Source: an uncultured bacterium (lineage in GTDB: Bacteria; Verrucomicrobiota; Kiritimatiellia; RFP12; UBA1067). Taken from it: a stretch of DNA of 64,000 nucleotides. The stretch is from NCBI GenBank assembly GCA_902800055.1, contig CADCCW010000008.1, positions 41,246 through 105,245 on the forward strand, given 5' to 3'. Made by a program: the position numbers and the translations under genes. The notes beneath the pieces were generated by a model, which saw only the letters and a list, made by a program, of their open reading frames with translations, was not told the DNA's origin and did not search any database. Positions 15,910 to 24,362 of the stretch are shown here, piece by piece. Every line of letters begins with the position of its first letter. Position 1 is the stretch's first letter.

Positions 15910-18590
15910 GCCTTCCCCTCCGCGGCGGCAAGCGCCGCCTTGAGCTCGGCGAGCGTGTATGGCTTGGCGAGGAAGAGATCGTATGGCTCGGCGCGGAAGA
16001 GCTCGCGGATGCTGTCCTCGGAGCTGCCGCTCGACACCACCACCGGCACCCCCGGCGCCGAGATGCGCAGCGACGCAAGCAGCCTCACCGAGTCGGTCGC
16101 TCCGAGGTCGGCGTCAAGCACAATCGCCCCGAGCGACTCGGCGTGGCGGCGGACGATGGCCAACGCCTCGTGGTGGTCTTTGGCGACGTAGGCTGTGCGC
16201 CCAAGCCCCTTGAGGAGGATCGCCGAGGTCTTGCGGATGCCAGGGTCGTCGTCGACGACCAGCACCTCGCCGGCGGGGCGCGCGGCACCATCCGCCGCGG
16301 AGACCGCCGCCTGTCCGCCGCGCTCCGGCTGCTCCGCAGGCAGCCGAGACTCGGGCAGGAAGACGCGGAACACGGTGCCGCGGTCGGGGACGCTCCCGAC
16401 GGCGATGCCGCCGCCGTGCGTCTCCACGATGGTGCGCACCGTCGCGAGCCCCAGTCCGCGCCCGACCGACTTGGAGGAGACGAACGGATCGAAAAGCCGC
16501 GGCAGCAGCGACGCGGGGACGCCGGGGCCGTCGTCGCAGATTTCGAAAAGAACCCCTAACCCCGGCTGGAGCGGCGCGGCGGAAATGAAGGCCGAGGCGG
16601 CCTCCTTGGTCATCTCGAAAGGCTTCACCGACACTTTGATCTTGCCCGGCCGCCCGCCAATCGCCTCGCCGGCGTTCTTGATGATGTTGAAGAACACCTT
16701 CCAGAACTGCCCCGGGTCGGCATCGACGTCCGGCATGTCATGGCCAGGCTCAAAGGTGACGACCACGTTGTCGCCCACGGTATGCTCCACCAGCGGCTTC
16801 GCGTCCTCGAAGAGCAGGTTCGGGTTGACGCGCACAAGATGGATGCGGTTCTCGCCGGCAAAGGTCCTCAGTTCGCGCATCATCTCCGAACCGCGGCGCA
16901 CCGCCTCGCGAATGGTGCTAAGCGTACCTGCGGAGTCGCCGGAAGGATCCGCCCCCTCCGACTCTGCGGCGTTGAGGACGATGGATAGGACATTGTTCAT
17001 GTCGTGGGCGATGCCGGCCGCGAGCAGCGTGAGCGACTCGCGCTTCATCGCGTCGTGCGCGCGCGCCTCCGCCTCGACCCGCAGCCGATGCTCGCTCGCC
17101 TCGTCCGTCGCGTCCCTCACCACGGCAAGCGCGAAATAATCGTCCATCCGCGTCACCCGGAGGTCGAAATGGCGCACACCGCCGCCGGGACCGGCGGCCT
17201 CGAGCTGGACCTTGCCGACCTTGTGTCCACGGAAGGTGGCGCCAAGGGCCTTGAGCAGGCGCTCCACCGCCTCCTGCCCGAACACCGCCGCGTCGGGGAC
17301 GCCACCCGGGGCGAAGCCCGGAATCGGATCCACCCCCTCTGGCTGCTTGGTGATCGCGACAATCCGCCCAGCAGGATCGAAGATCGCGAGCGCGTCCGGA
17401 AGGCACGCGATGAGCGCCTGATGGCGCGCGTCGGCCTGGGCAATCGAAATCGACCGCGCCGAGATGGTCTCAAGCATCCGGTTGACCGATGCGGCAAGCA
17501 GGGCGAACTCGTCCCTTCCCTTCCACTCCAGCCGGGGGCAGTCGATGTCGGCGTTGCGGTGACCGAGGTCGGCAACCTCGCGCGTCATCTTGGTGAGCGG
17601 ATTCAGGAGCACCCGGCTCTGGAACCAGAAGAGCGGCAGCACAAAGAGGATGCCGCCGACGGCGATAAAGCACGCGAGCCGCCCGACCGCGGTCTCGGTT
17701 ACGCTCGTGAAGCTCTTTGGAAGCGACACCGTGACCATCGAGATCGAGTTGCCGACGATGTCCCGCAGGGTGAAGACGGCCTCGAACGGATTTGCCCGAA
17801 GGTCCCAGAACCCGCCGGAGTAGAAGTTGAGCGCAGAGGAGAACATTGGCACGATGCCGAAGCCGTCGGTCTGCGGCGCACGTCCCTTCTCGGCGGGCGG
17901 CACGCGCACCGAGATCTCCGCCTTGCGGTCGGTGACGCGCACCTCAAGCCCCGAGAGCGAGTCGTTCACCTGCAGCGTGAACGCGGCGGAGTCGAACGGC
18001 AACCCCAGCATCAGCGCGCCGCCGGCGTCGGCGGGGACCATGGCCACGAAGTGCGAAACGCCGCCGACGCGCACAATGCCAGTCGCGGCTTTTCGCGCCT
18101 CCGGCGACGCCGAAGTGCACACCCAGCGCGAGAGCGCCTCCGCGTAGGGCGCAAGCTCCTCCGCCAAGACCGGCCGCGTCGTCCCGTCCGCCCCGCAAAG
18201 CACACCGCCGGCAAAAGCCCCGTCGGCCGCAAACTCAACCGCCAGCGAAAAGCCGCCAGACTCCACGCACTTCGCCGGTTCGAGCCGCCCGCCGTCCGCC
18301 GCGGCAAGCGCGTTCGCCGCAGCCTGGCGCACCGCGTCCGCGCGCCGGTAGGCGAGGCGCGAGACGTCGACCCCGATCTCCTTCACCTGGCGCTCGGCGT
18401 CGTGGACGAGGTGGACGAGCACGATCCTGCCGCCGACGTAGAACATCGCCAGCGCCAACAACAGGAAAAACGCCGTCGCCAGCGAATAGCGGGTGCGTAT
18501 CGAGTGGAGCGCCCACGCAAGTGGCCCTTGGCGCTCGACATCGGCAAGCGGGTCGCGCTCCTTTGCGCCCGCGGCAGTAGTTTCGTTCAT
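15906..18590 (-). CDS. Hybrid sensor histidine kinase with C-terminal receiver
   Basis: 894 residues: membrane segment near 36-58, a periplasmic sensor region of about 240 residues (no named family recognised), a second membrane segment near 303-325, HAMP-like linker, PAS-like domain, HisKA with H-box GIAHDMNNVLSIV, HATPase (N-box NIIKNAGEA, G-boxes DDGPGVP and GRGLGLATV) and a receiver (acidic DDD, phospho-acceptor Asp in VLDAD, Lys in AKPY). H-box with NN and a fused receiver is the architecture of NtrB/CckA-like kinases. Signals may leave via a separate Hpt protein or regulator not in the window. ATGA overlap on both sides. Confidence 0.92.
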   Translation of the reverse strand: MNETTAAGAKERDPLADVERQGPLAWALHSIRTRYSLATAFFLLLALAMFYVGGRIVLVHLVHDAERQVKEIGVDVSRLAYRRADAVRQAAANALAAADGGRLEPAKCVESGGFSLAVEFAADGAFAGGVLCGADGTTRPVLAEELAPYAEALSRWVCTSASPEARKAATGIVRVGGVSHFVAMVPADAGGALMLGLPFDSAAFTLQVNDSLSGLEVRVTDRKAEISVRVPPAEKGRAPQTDGFGIVPMFSSALNFYSGGFWDLRANPFEAVFTLRDIVGNSISMVTVSLPKSFTSVTETAVGRLACFIAVGGILFVLPLFWFQSRVLLNPLTKMTREVADLGHRNADIDCPRLEWKGRDEFALLAASVNRMLETISARSISIAQADARHQALIACLPDALAIFDPAGRIVAITKQPEGVDPIPGFAPGGVPDAAVFGQEAVERLLKALGATFRGHKVGKVQLEAAGPGGGVRHFDLRVTRMDDYFALAVVRDATDEASEHRLRVEAEARAHDAMKRESLTLLAAGIAHDMNNVLSIVLNAAESEGADPSGDSAGTLSTIREAVRRGSEMMRELRTFAGENRIHLVRVNPNLLFEDAKPLVEHTVGDNVVVTFEPGHDMPDVDADPGQFWKVFFNIIKNAGEAIGGRPGKIKVSVKPFEMTKEAASAFISAAPLQPGLGVLFEICDDGPGVPASLLPRLFDPFVSSKSVGRGLGLATVRTIVETHGGGIAVGSVPDRGTVFRVFLPESRLPAEQPERGGQAAVSAADGAARPAGEVLVVDDDPGIRKTSAILLKGLGRTAYVAKDHHEALAIVRRHAESLGAIVLDADLGATDSVRLLASLRISAPGVPVVVSSGSSEDSIRELFRAEPYDLFLAKPYTLAELKAALAAAEGKA

Positions 18591-18937
18591 CTCCCTCCGT
18601 CTCCTCTCCTAAATGAAATCCACACCCACACGAGCACCAGCACAATCGCCAGCGCGAAGCCGGCCTGCGCGACGCGCAGGCTCGCGCCCGCGTCGGACGG
18701 CGGCACCCCCTTCGCCGCGGCGACTTCCCGCGCCGCCGTCGGCACCGGCACATTGAGAGCGGACGCCTCCTCGCGAATCGCGCGCCGCGCCGCCGCCTCC
18801 TCGACGGTAAGGACGCCGCGCGGACGCCCAAGCTGCACCCCGGCAGACTCGCGCCGCAGCGCCTCGCGGCGCTCGCGGTCGACCTCGGCGCGGCGATCGC
18901 CAGCCTCGCTCTCCTGGTCTATCCTCTCGTCAGTCAC
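18587..18937 (-). CDS. Small tail-anchored membrane protein, unknown function
   Basis: 116 residues. It has a very charged helical N-terminal region (many Arg/Glu, residues 1-60), a Pro/Ala linker, then one C-terminal membrane segment (FALAIVLVLVWVWISF) and a basic end, suggesting a cytoplasmic body anchored by its tail. No family recognised. The gene overlaps the PilX-like gene by 8 bases upstream and the kinase gene by ATGA downstream, so it is bound into the operon and may scaffold the kinase or the pilus platform (inference). Confidence 0.65.
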   Translation of the reverse strand: MTDERIDQESEAGDRRAEVDRERREALRRESAGVQLGRPRGVLTVEEAAARRAIREEASALNVPVPTAAREVAAAKGVPPSDAGASLRVAQAGFALAIVLVLVWVWISFRRGDGGR

Positions 18938-20993
18938 CGCTCCCCTCCTCCGGATTCGGGTACACCGGGTTCGACGTGTCGGGAATCTCCATCCAGCTCG
19001 CCGTATAGGGGTCGCCGGCGCCCTTTGGAAGCCCCATCTTCGCCACTACCTCGCTGTCCTTCTTGCGCCTGAGGCGCATGTCCCAGTTGAACGAGCCACC
19101 GTTCGCAGTGAGGCCCTCGTCGCGGCAGACAAGCGCGCCGTTGATCTGGAAGCTCGCGCCGAGCTTTCCAAAGACGCCGTGGTTGTTGTACATCACCGCG
19201 TCGATGCGCGAAACCGTCCCCTTCAGGCTGTTGATGACGGCGTTGTCGATGATCGTCTCGTAGTAGTGGCGGTCGTAGGAGGTGGAGGCGGAAGCGACCT
19301 TGCGGGACTTCTGCTGTCCGTTCTCGTAGTAGTATTCGGTTTGCGACGTCGAGCGCACCTTGCCGAACTTGCCTGAGGATGCCTGGTAACCGCCCGGGGC
19401 GGTCGACGAGAGCTCGGCGGAAAGCGAGTTGATCTGCTCCACCGCGGAATAGTTGCCGTCGAAGGTGTTGCTCGTCTTGGTGCGGCCGGAGACGGTCTTG
19501 GTGGATGAGTAGGAGGTAGAAGGGTACCCGATCGACGAGTCGTTGACGTCGCAGGAATAGGCGATGTCCGTGCCGCTGTTGACGTTCGCGGCGATGGTGC
19601 TCGAGGTGCAGTCGCCGACGACGATGTTGCCCTTGGCGACGATGCCGAGCATCGACTTCCTGTCGTTCGCCGCCTGCTCGCTTGCCGCCGCCTCGCCGGT
19701 CTTGGTGTGGGTCCAAGTCGGCGCGTCGACGTAGGCGATGTCACCGATGACGTGGACGTTGCGGCCGGCGTAGATGGTGCCCTGCCCCCTGACATAGCCC
19801 TTGATCACCACATCGCCCGCAACTACCACCGGGCCGTCGATCACGATCGGGTTCGACTGCGTGCCAACGAGCAGCAGCGAGCCCGCGTCGGCGAGCGAGG
19901 CGTCGCCGGACGGACCGGCCTGCGTAGTCGGGTTGTAGCCGTTCACCTGGCCGGCGGGCACGGTGTGCAAGTTGCCGGCGACGTCGCTGTAGGTGACGGC
20001 GGGGTACCTGAGCGTACCGCCCTCGTCCTGCGCGTACTCGATGTAGGGCTGGAGCTCGGAGACGAACGGCATCTCCACCGGGTCGGACCGCTCGTTCACG
20101 ATCGGCACGTTGTCCGAGGTCTTGGTGCCGCTCCTGAGCGAACCGTCGGCGTAGAAGCTCGGCTTGGAGATGGTGCCGGTCGCCGTCGCCGGTTCGTAGG
20201 AGCCGATGTCGTCGACGTTGCCGGTGTCGTAGCGGGCGCGGGTGCCGACGGAGCTGCGGTACTTGGTACGGTTGTAGATGTTTGCGTTCTGCACCGTAAC
20301 CGAGCCCGCCGCGCCGATCTCGGAGTTGGGCGCGGCGTAGACGAAGCCGTTCACCGTGCACCCGCCCTTGAGGCTCACGTTGCCGTTGGCGCGGAACTCG
20401 CCGTTGATCACGAACCCGCCGTTCATCCAGCCGTAGTTGTTCACGAAGTAGGCGTTGTCGAAGACCTTGGACTGCCCCGTCCCGAAGACGATGCGCTCCT
20501 CGATGGTTGCCGTCGCCCGCAGCCCGTCCGGATACTGGAAGACCGCGGTGGCGATTATCGGCACCACCGCGACCGCGGCGTTGTTCTCGTGCTCGACATT
20601 CTCGCCGATCCCCACCCACACGCTGCAGCCGTTGCACGAGACTGGATAGTCGCGCCCCGCGAAGATTGTCGCCGGATTCGACGAGCCGATGGTGCGCCGG
20701 TCGGCGCTCACCGTGTCGAACCAGTTGTACGCCTTCGCCTTGCCCGGCGCGATCTGGATGGAGGCGAAGTTCGCCGCGATGTAGCCGATGAAGCCGCGCT
20801 GGATCTCGCACTTGGCGTTCTCGATTGCCGACTGCGCGGCAAAGCGGCAGCGGTCCTTGGCAAGGTGGTACCTAGTCGCGCGCGCCGCCTGCGCGACGTA
20901 CGCACCCACCGAGGCGACGATTATCCCCGCCACCAGCGCCAGGACAAGCGTCATGGGCAGGATAAAGCCGGGTCTCGTGTTCAGTCTCTTCAT
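18930..20993 (-). CDS. PilX-like pilus assembly / large minor pilin protein
   Basis: 687 residues. The N-terminus (GFILPMTLVLALVAGIIVASVGAYVA) matches PilX_N-type minor pilin/pilus assembly proteins. The body has repeated short turns such as VINGEFRANGNVSLKGG and VVVAGDVVIKGYVRGQ, which look like a right-handed beta-helix or polymer-like repeat. Later parts are Ser/Thr/Tyr rich. Most likely a pilus or pseudopilus tip/shaft component displayed outside. ATG at 20993 chosen because it forms an ATGA overlap with the upstream prepilin stop. The longer reading to 21236 would lie across that gene. Confidence 0.8.
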   Translation of the reverse strand: MKRLNTRPGFILPMTLVLALVAGIIVASVGAYVAQAARATRYHLAKDRCRFAAQSAIENAKCEIQRGFIGYIAANFASIQIAPGKAKAYNWFDTVSADRRTIGSSNPATIFAGRDYPVSCNGCSVWVGIGENVEHENNAAVAVVPIIATAVFQYPDGLRATATIEERIVFGTGQSKVFDNAYFVNNYGWMNGGFVINGEFRANGNVSLKGGCTVNGFVYAAPNSEIGAAGSVTVQNANIYNRTKYRSSVGTRARYDTGNVDDIGSYEPATATGTISKPSFYADGSLRSGTKTSDNVPIVNERSDPVEMPFVSELQPYIEYAQDEGGTLRYPAVTYSDVAGNLHTVPAGQVNGYNPTTQAGPSGDASLADAGSLLLVGTQSNPIVIDGPVVVAGDVVIKGYVRGQGTIYAGRNVHVIGDIAYVDAPTWTHTKTGEAAASEQAANDRKSMLGIVAKGNIVVGDCTSSTIAANVNSGTDIAYSCDVNDSSIGYPSTSYSSTKTVSGRTKTSNTFDGNYSAVEQINSLSAELSSTAPGGYQASSGKFGKVRSTSQTEYYYENGQQKSRKVASASTSYDRHYYETIIDNAVINSLKGTVSRIDAVMYNNHGVFGKLGASFQINGALVCRDEGLTANGGSFNWDMRLRRKKDSEVVAKMGLPKGAGDPYTASWMEIPDTSNPVYPNPEEGSGD

Positions 20994-21622
20994 GGCGTGG
21001 AAAGAAGGTTGTCGTGGAACACCGAGGTCGAGTTCTTCACCTGCGCGGCGCCGAACAGAGGCACCACAACCCTTTCGCCGTGGACGACCCCGCCTTCGGA
21101 CGCGCTGAGGTTGAGGAAGTAGAGTCCGTGCGAAGCGGCGACGCCGTCCTCGAACACGTCGTCGCCAAGATACTCGAGCCCCGACCCCGCGCCGCCTTCG
21201 GCCGAGCCGCCGAAGCGGAACCAGAGCGTCCGCCACGGATCGGTCGCGCCGTCGTTCTTGAAGCGGCCGGAATCGTTGAGGAGCTGGATTTCGCCAAGGG
21301 ACACCGCGCCCCCGTCCAGTGTGAATACCGGAGCGTCAACGAGTACCTTGATCCCCGCCTCGATCGGCGATGTGCCGCGCTTGGCACCAGAGAGAAGCCC
21401 GGACCTGACCACCCCGTCGCTGACCGGCTGGGCATGAAAGAGCAGTTTCTCCCTCAACTCGCGCATCGCCACCGACAGCTCCGCCGTCGCCGTCGCGCGC
21501 CGCGAAAGCCGCTGGACGCCGATGAAGAAGGTGAGGAGCGACGCGGCCACGATCGAGAAAATGGCGGTCGCAAACATCACCTCCAGCAGGGTGAACCCTG
21601 CTCTGCGAAGGAGCAACGTCAC
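20990..21622 (-). CDS. Type IV prepilin-like protein (PilW/GspJ-type)
   Basis: 210 residues with a class III signal: a short basic leader (RRAG) then FTLLEVMFATAIFSIVAASLL with the conserved Glu at +5. The remainder is beta-rich and ends in a disordered tail. The start is GTG (21622), giving a GTGA overlap with the preceding prepilin stop and a leader of suitable length. The longer open frame to 21841 lacks this. Minor pseudopilin of the type IV filament or T2SS-like machine. Confidence 0.85.
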   Translation of the reverse strand: MTLLLRRAGFTLLEVMFATAIFSIVAASLLTFFIGVQRLSRRATATAELSVAMRELREKLLFHAQPVSDGVVRSGLLSGAKRGTSPIEAGIKVLVDAPVFTLDGGAVSLGEIQLLNDSGRFKNDGATDPWRTLWFRFGGSAEGGAGSGLEYLGDDVFEDGVAASHGLYFLNLSASEGGVVHGERVVVPLFGAAQVKNSTSVFHDNLLSTP

Positions 21623-22050
21623 GGCGCCCTCCCCATGTCGCCGCGCCAGACCTGCACTGCGTGGCCGGCGCCGGAGAGCGACCTCCGCCGCGCCTCCGGC
21701 CCCCACTCGACGTCGGCGACAATCATCTTGAGGTCCGCGAGCCACCCCGTCTCGGCGACGGCGTAGACGTCGACGCGCAGCTTCGCCGGGGTATCGTAGA
21801 CGCTTAATACCGGCGCCGCGTTCGAAGAGAGGTTCTGCCAACCGGTGGTCTCGTTGAGGACAAGGTCCTTATAGTCCTCGTTGAAGCGCTTCCACGCCGC
21901 GTCCCAGGCGACCGCCTCCGCCGCCAGCAGCTGCGCATTGTCGTCCGCGATCCGCGTGGCGATGGTCACCCCGGAGAGCAGCACCAGCACGAGCAGGCCG
22001 AGGACGGCGCTCGCGATCATGCACTCGGCGAGGGTGACTCCGCGTCTCAT
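21619..22050 (-). CDS. Type IV prepilin-like protein (PilV/GspI-type)
   Basis: 143 residues. Prepilin signal MRRG then VTLAECMIASAVLGLLVLVLL, Glu at +5. A short globular C-terminal domain contains WKRFNEDYKDLVLNETTGW. Minor pseudopilin. It overlaps its neighbours as ATGA (upstream) and GTGA (downstream), so the two prepilins are translated together. Confidence 0.85.
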   Translation of the reverse strand: MRRGVTLAECMIASAVLGLLVLVLLSGVTIATRIADDNAQLLAAEAVAWDAAWKRFNEDYKDLVLNETTGWQNLSSNAAPVLSVYDTPAKLRVDVYAVAETGWLADLKMIVADVEWGPEARRRSLSGAGHAVQVWRGDMGRAP

Positions 22051-22853
22051 GCGCCCTCCACCTCCTCCGGCCAGAGCTTGGCGACGGCCGCCTCCACATG
22101 CTGCGGGTCGGCGAGGTAGAAGCGGACATTCTCGCCGAGCGCGTCGGCGACGGCGCGGCGCAGCTCCTCGTCGCCTGGGTTGAGGACGGCGACAAGCGAA
22201 GTTCCCGCGAGGCTCGCAAACGGGATGGTGCCGCGCAGCTTCACAAGCCGCTCGCCGAGCTTGGCGACGGCACTGCGGTCGGGCTCAAACGCGTCGAGCG
22301 GCACCGGCGGGCAGCCGTGGGCGTCGGCGAGGCGCGCGATCGCCGGTTCGAGGGCGTCTGGGCGCTCCCTGTACATCGTCGCCAGCGCAGAGACGAGGAA
22401 AAGCCGTCCGTTGTCAGGCAGCGAGCGAAGGTGCGCGGCGACTTCCGCCTCGCCCAGGCTTTCGGCAAGCACGGCCTCTGCCTCCGTCGCACGGGAGAAC
22501 TCGGCCGCCGCAGGGCCGGCATCAGACGCGTGCGTGGCTACGGCCTCGGGCACCAGGTCCGGCTTCGGCTCCTTGAGCGCCCGGATTCTCACCGCCATCG
22601 CCTTCGCCGCGCTCGACTCGCAGGCTTCGAGCTTGTCCAGAAGCGCAACTGCGCTTTCGACGTCGCCCTCCTTCACCAGCACGCGGGCGAGTTCGGCAAG
22701 CGCGTGCTCGGCCTTGGCCTTCTCGCCCATCTGGGGGTAGACGACCGCAAGGAACTCGAGCGTGGTGCGGTCGTCGGGCATCATCGCGAGCATCTGCTCG
22801 AAGTATGCCACGCCTTCCTCGAGCTTCGCGTCAAATTTCTGCTTCTCCTCCAT
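22047..22853 (-). CDS. TPR protein with a C-terminal MshEN/T2SSE-N-like domain
   Basis: 268 residues. Residues 1-85 form two to three TPR-like helical hairpins (EGVAYFEQMLAMMPDDRTTLEFLAVVY). Residues about 185-268 resemble the N-terminal domain of PilB/GspE ATPases (PPVPLDAF, then FASLAGTSLVAVLNPGDEEL, then RFYLADPQHVEAAVAKLW), the MshEN fold. In MshE-type ATPases this fold binds cyclic di-GMP. Whether the key residues are kept here cannot be settled by eye. As a stand-alone module next to pilB it could be an adaptor or regulator of the assembly ATPase. Confidence 0.7.
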   Translation of the reverse strand: MEEKQKFDAKLEEGVAYFEQMLAMMPDDRTTLEFLAVVYPQMGEKAKAEHALAELARVLVKEGDVESAVALLDKLEACESSAAKAMAVRIRALKEPKPDLVPEAVATHASDAGPAAAEFSRATEAEAVLAESLGEAEVAAHLRSLPDNGRLFLVSALATMYRERPDALEPAIARLADAHGCPPVPLDAFEPDRSAVAKLGERLVKLRGTIPFASLAGTSLVAVLNPGDEELRRAVADALGENVRFYLADPQHVEAAVAKLWPEEVEGA

Positions 22854-22877
22854 CTGTCCGCTCCCCTTCCCAGAATC

Positions 22878-23246
22878 CTAATGGTCCCAGTCGAATCGCG
22901 GCGGGGCCTTCTCCCGCCACTCCTTGAGCGAGATCATCGTGCCGGCCTCCTCGTTCGCGGCGAGGTAGGCCTCGTTGGCGTATTCGCGCTTCTCCTTCAT
23001 CTGCGCGAGCAGCGAGCGGATCTCGATCACCGCATCGTAGCACATGTCGAGGATGTCCTTCTTCGTCTCCTCGTCGCAGCCCATCCGCAGCAGCTCCACC
23101 GAGCTCAGCAGCACGGTGGCGGGCTGGCCGAGCGCATGGCAGAAGCCGGCCAGCGACTCCATCACCACCTTCGACCGCTCGACCCGCGTCTCGGCAAGCA
23201 CCAGCCGCCGGTTGAGCTCAACGTTGTCGATCTTCTCCTCTTCCAT
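22878..23246 (-). CDS. Orphan histidine phospho-acceptor (DHp-like) protein
   Basis: 122 residues, all helical. The stretch FCHALGQPATVLLSSVELL resembles a HisKA H-box (H-x-L-x-x-P-x-x) and first helix, followed by a second helix (DILDMCYDAVIEIRSLLAQM). There is no HATPase domain. It could act as a histidine phosphotransfer protein or a dimerisation partner for the hybrid kinase encoded 4 kb downstream in the same operon. ATG at 23246 chosen because GGGAGG lies 7 bases upstream. A longer reading to 23276 has no such site. Confidence 0.6.
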   Translation of the reverse strand: MEEEKIDNVELNRRLVLAETRVERSKVVMESLAGFCHALGQPATVLLSSVELLRMGCDEETKKDILDMCYDAVIEIRSLLAQMKEKREYANEAYLAANEEAGTMISLKEWREKAPPRFDWDH

Positions 23247-23265
23247 AGGCCTCCCTTCGGCTTCC

Positions 23266-24342
23266 TCAGCTCGCAAGCGAGCCCATGTTGAATATCGGCA
23301 GGAACATCGCCATCACGATCGTGCCGATGATCGCGCCGAGAAACACCATGATGAACGGCTCCATCAGCGAGGTCAGGGTGGCAAGCATCGTCTCCACCTC
23401 CTCGTCATAGGCGTCCGCCACCGAGTCGAGCATGTCCTCGAGCCGGCCAGCCTTCTCGCCCGCGGCAATCATCCTCACCATCAGGAGCGGGATGAAGGGC
23501 TTGCCCTCGAGCGCGGTGTTGAGCTGGTTGCCCTGCTCCACCTCGCGTCTCGCGGAAATGACCGACTTCTCCAGCACATAGTTGCCGAGCGACCCGGCGA
23601 CGACGTCAAGCGACTTCAGGATCGGCACTCCGCAGCCGATCATCTGCGAGAGAAGCCGCGCAAAACGGCCAATCGAGGCCTTGAGCACCAACTGGCCGAA
23701 TACCGGCATCCTGAGCTTGAAGGCGTCGAACTTGCTGCGCCCGGACTCAGTGGCCTTCCACTTCCCGAACACAACAATGCCAGCAACCGCGACCACGATA
23801 ATCAGGTACCACCAGGCCTTGATGAAGTCGGCGATGTTGACGAGCGACTGCGTCAACGTCGGCAGCGGCTTGCCCGCGCCCGCGAACATCTCCGCGAAGA
23901 TCGGCACCACGAACTGGATGAGCCCCCAGCTCATCAAAAGCGCAATCGAGACGATGACCGTGGGGTAGGTCATCGCGCTCTTCACCTTCTTCTTCAGCCG
24001 CGCGCCGCTCTGCAGGATCGTCGCCAGGCGCTTGAGGATGCCGGCGAACTCGCCCGACTGCTCGCCTGCAATCACCATGTTCACGTACATCTCGTCGAAG
24101 ATTCTCGGAAACGCGGCAAGCCCGCGCGAAAGCGGGTCGCCGCCCTCGATCGACTTCAGGAGGTGGTTCAGCACCTTCTTGAACTCCGGGTTCTCGGCCT
24201 GCTCCTCCAGCGTCTGCATGGTGGAGAGGATCGACATACCCGCGCCGGTCATCGACGCAAGCTGCTTCGTGAACGGCACCAGCTCCTTGTTGACGATGCC
24301 GCGCACGCCCTTGACCTTGATCTCTGCCGTGTCCTTCGCCAC
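23266..24342 (-). CDS. pilC: Type IV pilus / type II secretion inner-membrane platform protein (PilC/GspF)
   Basis: 358 residues with two T2SSF domains. The first (from FTKQLASMTGAGMSILSTMQ) and second (GRFARLLSQMIGCGVPILKSLD) repeats each carry the family pattern, with three membrane segments and the conserved C-terminal stretch LTSLMEPFIMVFLGAIIGTIV. It anchors the PilB ATPase in the inner membrane. GTG start at 24342, chosen because GGAGG lies 8 bases upstream. Slightly shorter than usual at the N-terminus. Confidence 0.92.
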   Translation of the reverse strand: MAKDTAEIKVKGVRGIVNKELVPFTKQLASMTGAGMSILSTMQTLEEQAENPEFKKVLNHLLKSIEGGDPLSRGLAAFPRIFDEMYVNMVIAGEQSGEFAGILKRLATILQSGARLKKKVKSAMTYPTVIVSIALLMSWGLIQFVVPIFAEMFAGAGKPLPTLTQSLVNIADFIKAWWYLIIVVAVAGIVVFGKWKATESGRSKFDAFKLRMPVFGQLVLKASIGRFARLLSQMIGCGVPILKSLDVVAGSLGNYVLEKSVISARREVEQGNQLNTALEGKPFIPLLMVRMIAAGEKAGRLEDMLDSVADAYDEEVETMLATLTSLMEPFIMVFLGAIIGTIVMAMFLPIFNMGSLAS

Positions 24343-24362
24343 TTCCGTTTCCTCCGCAGTTC

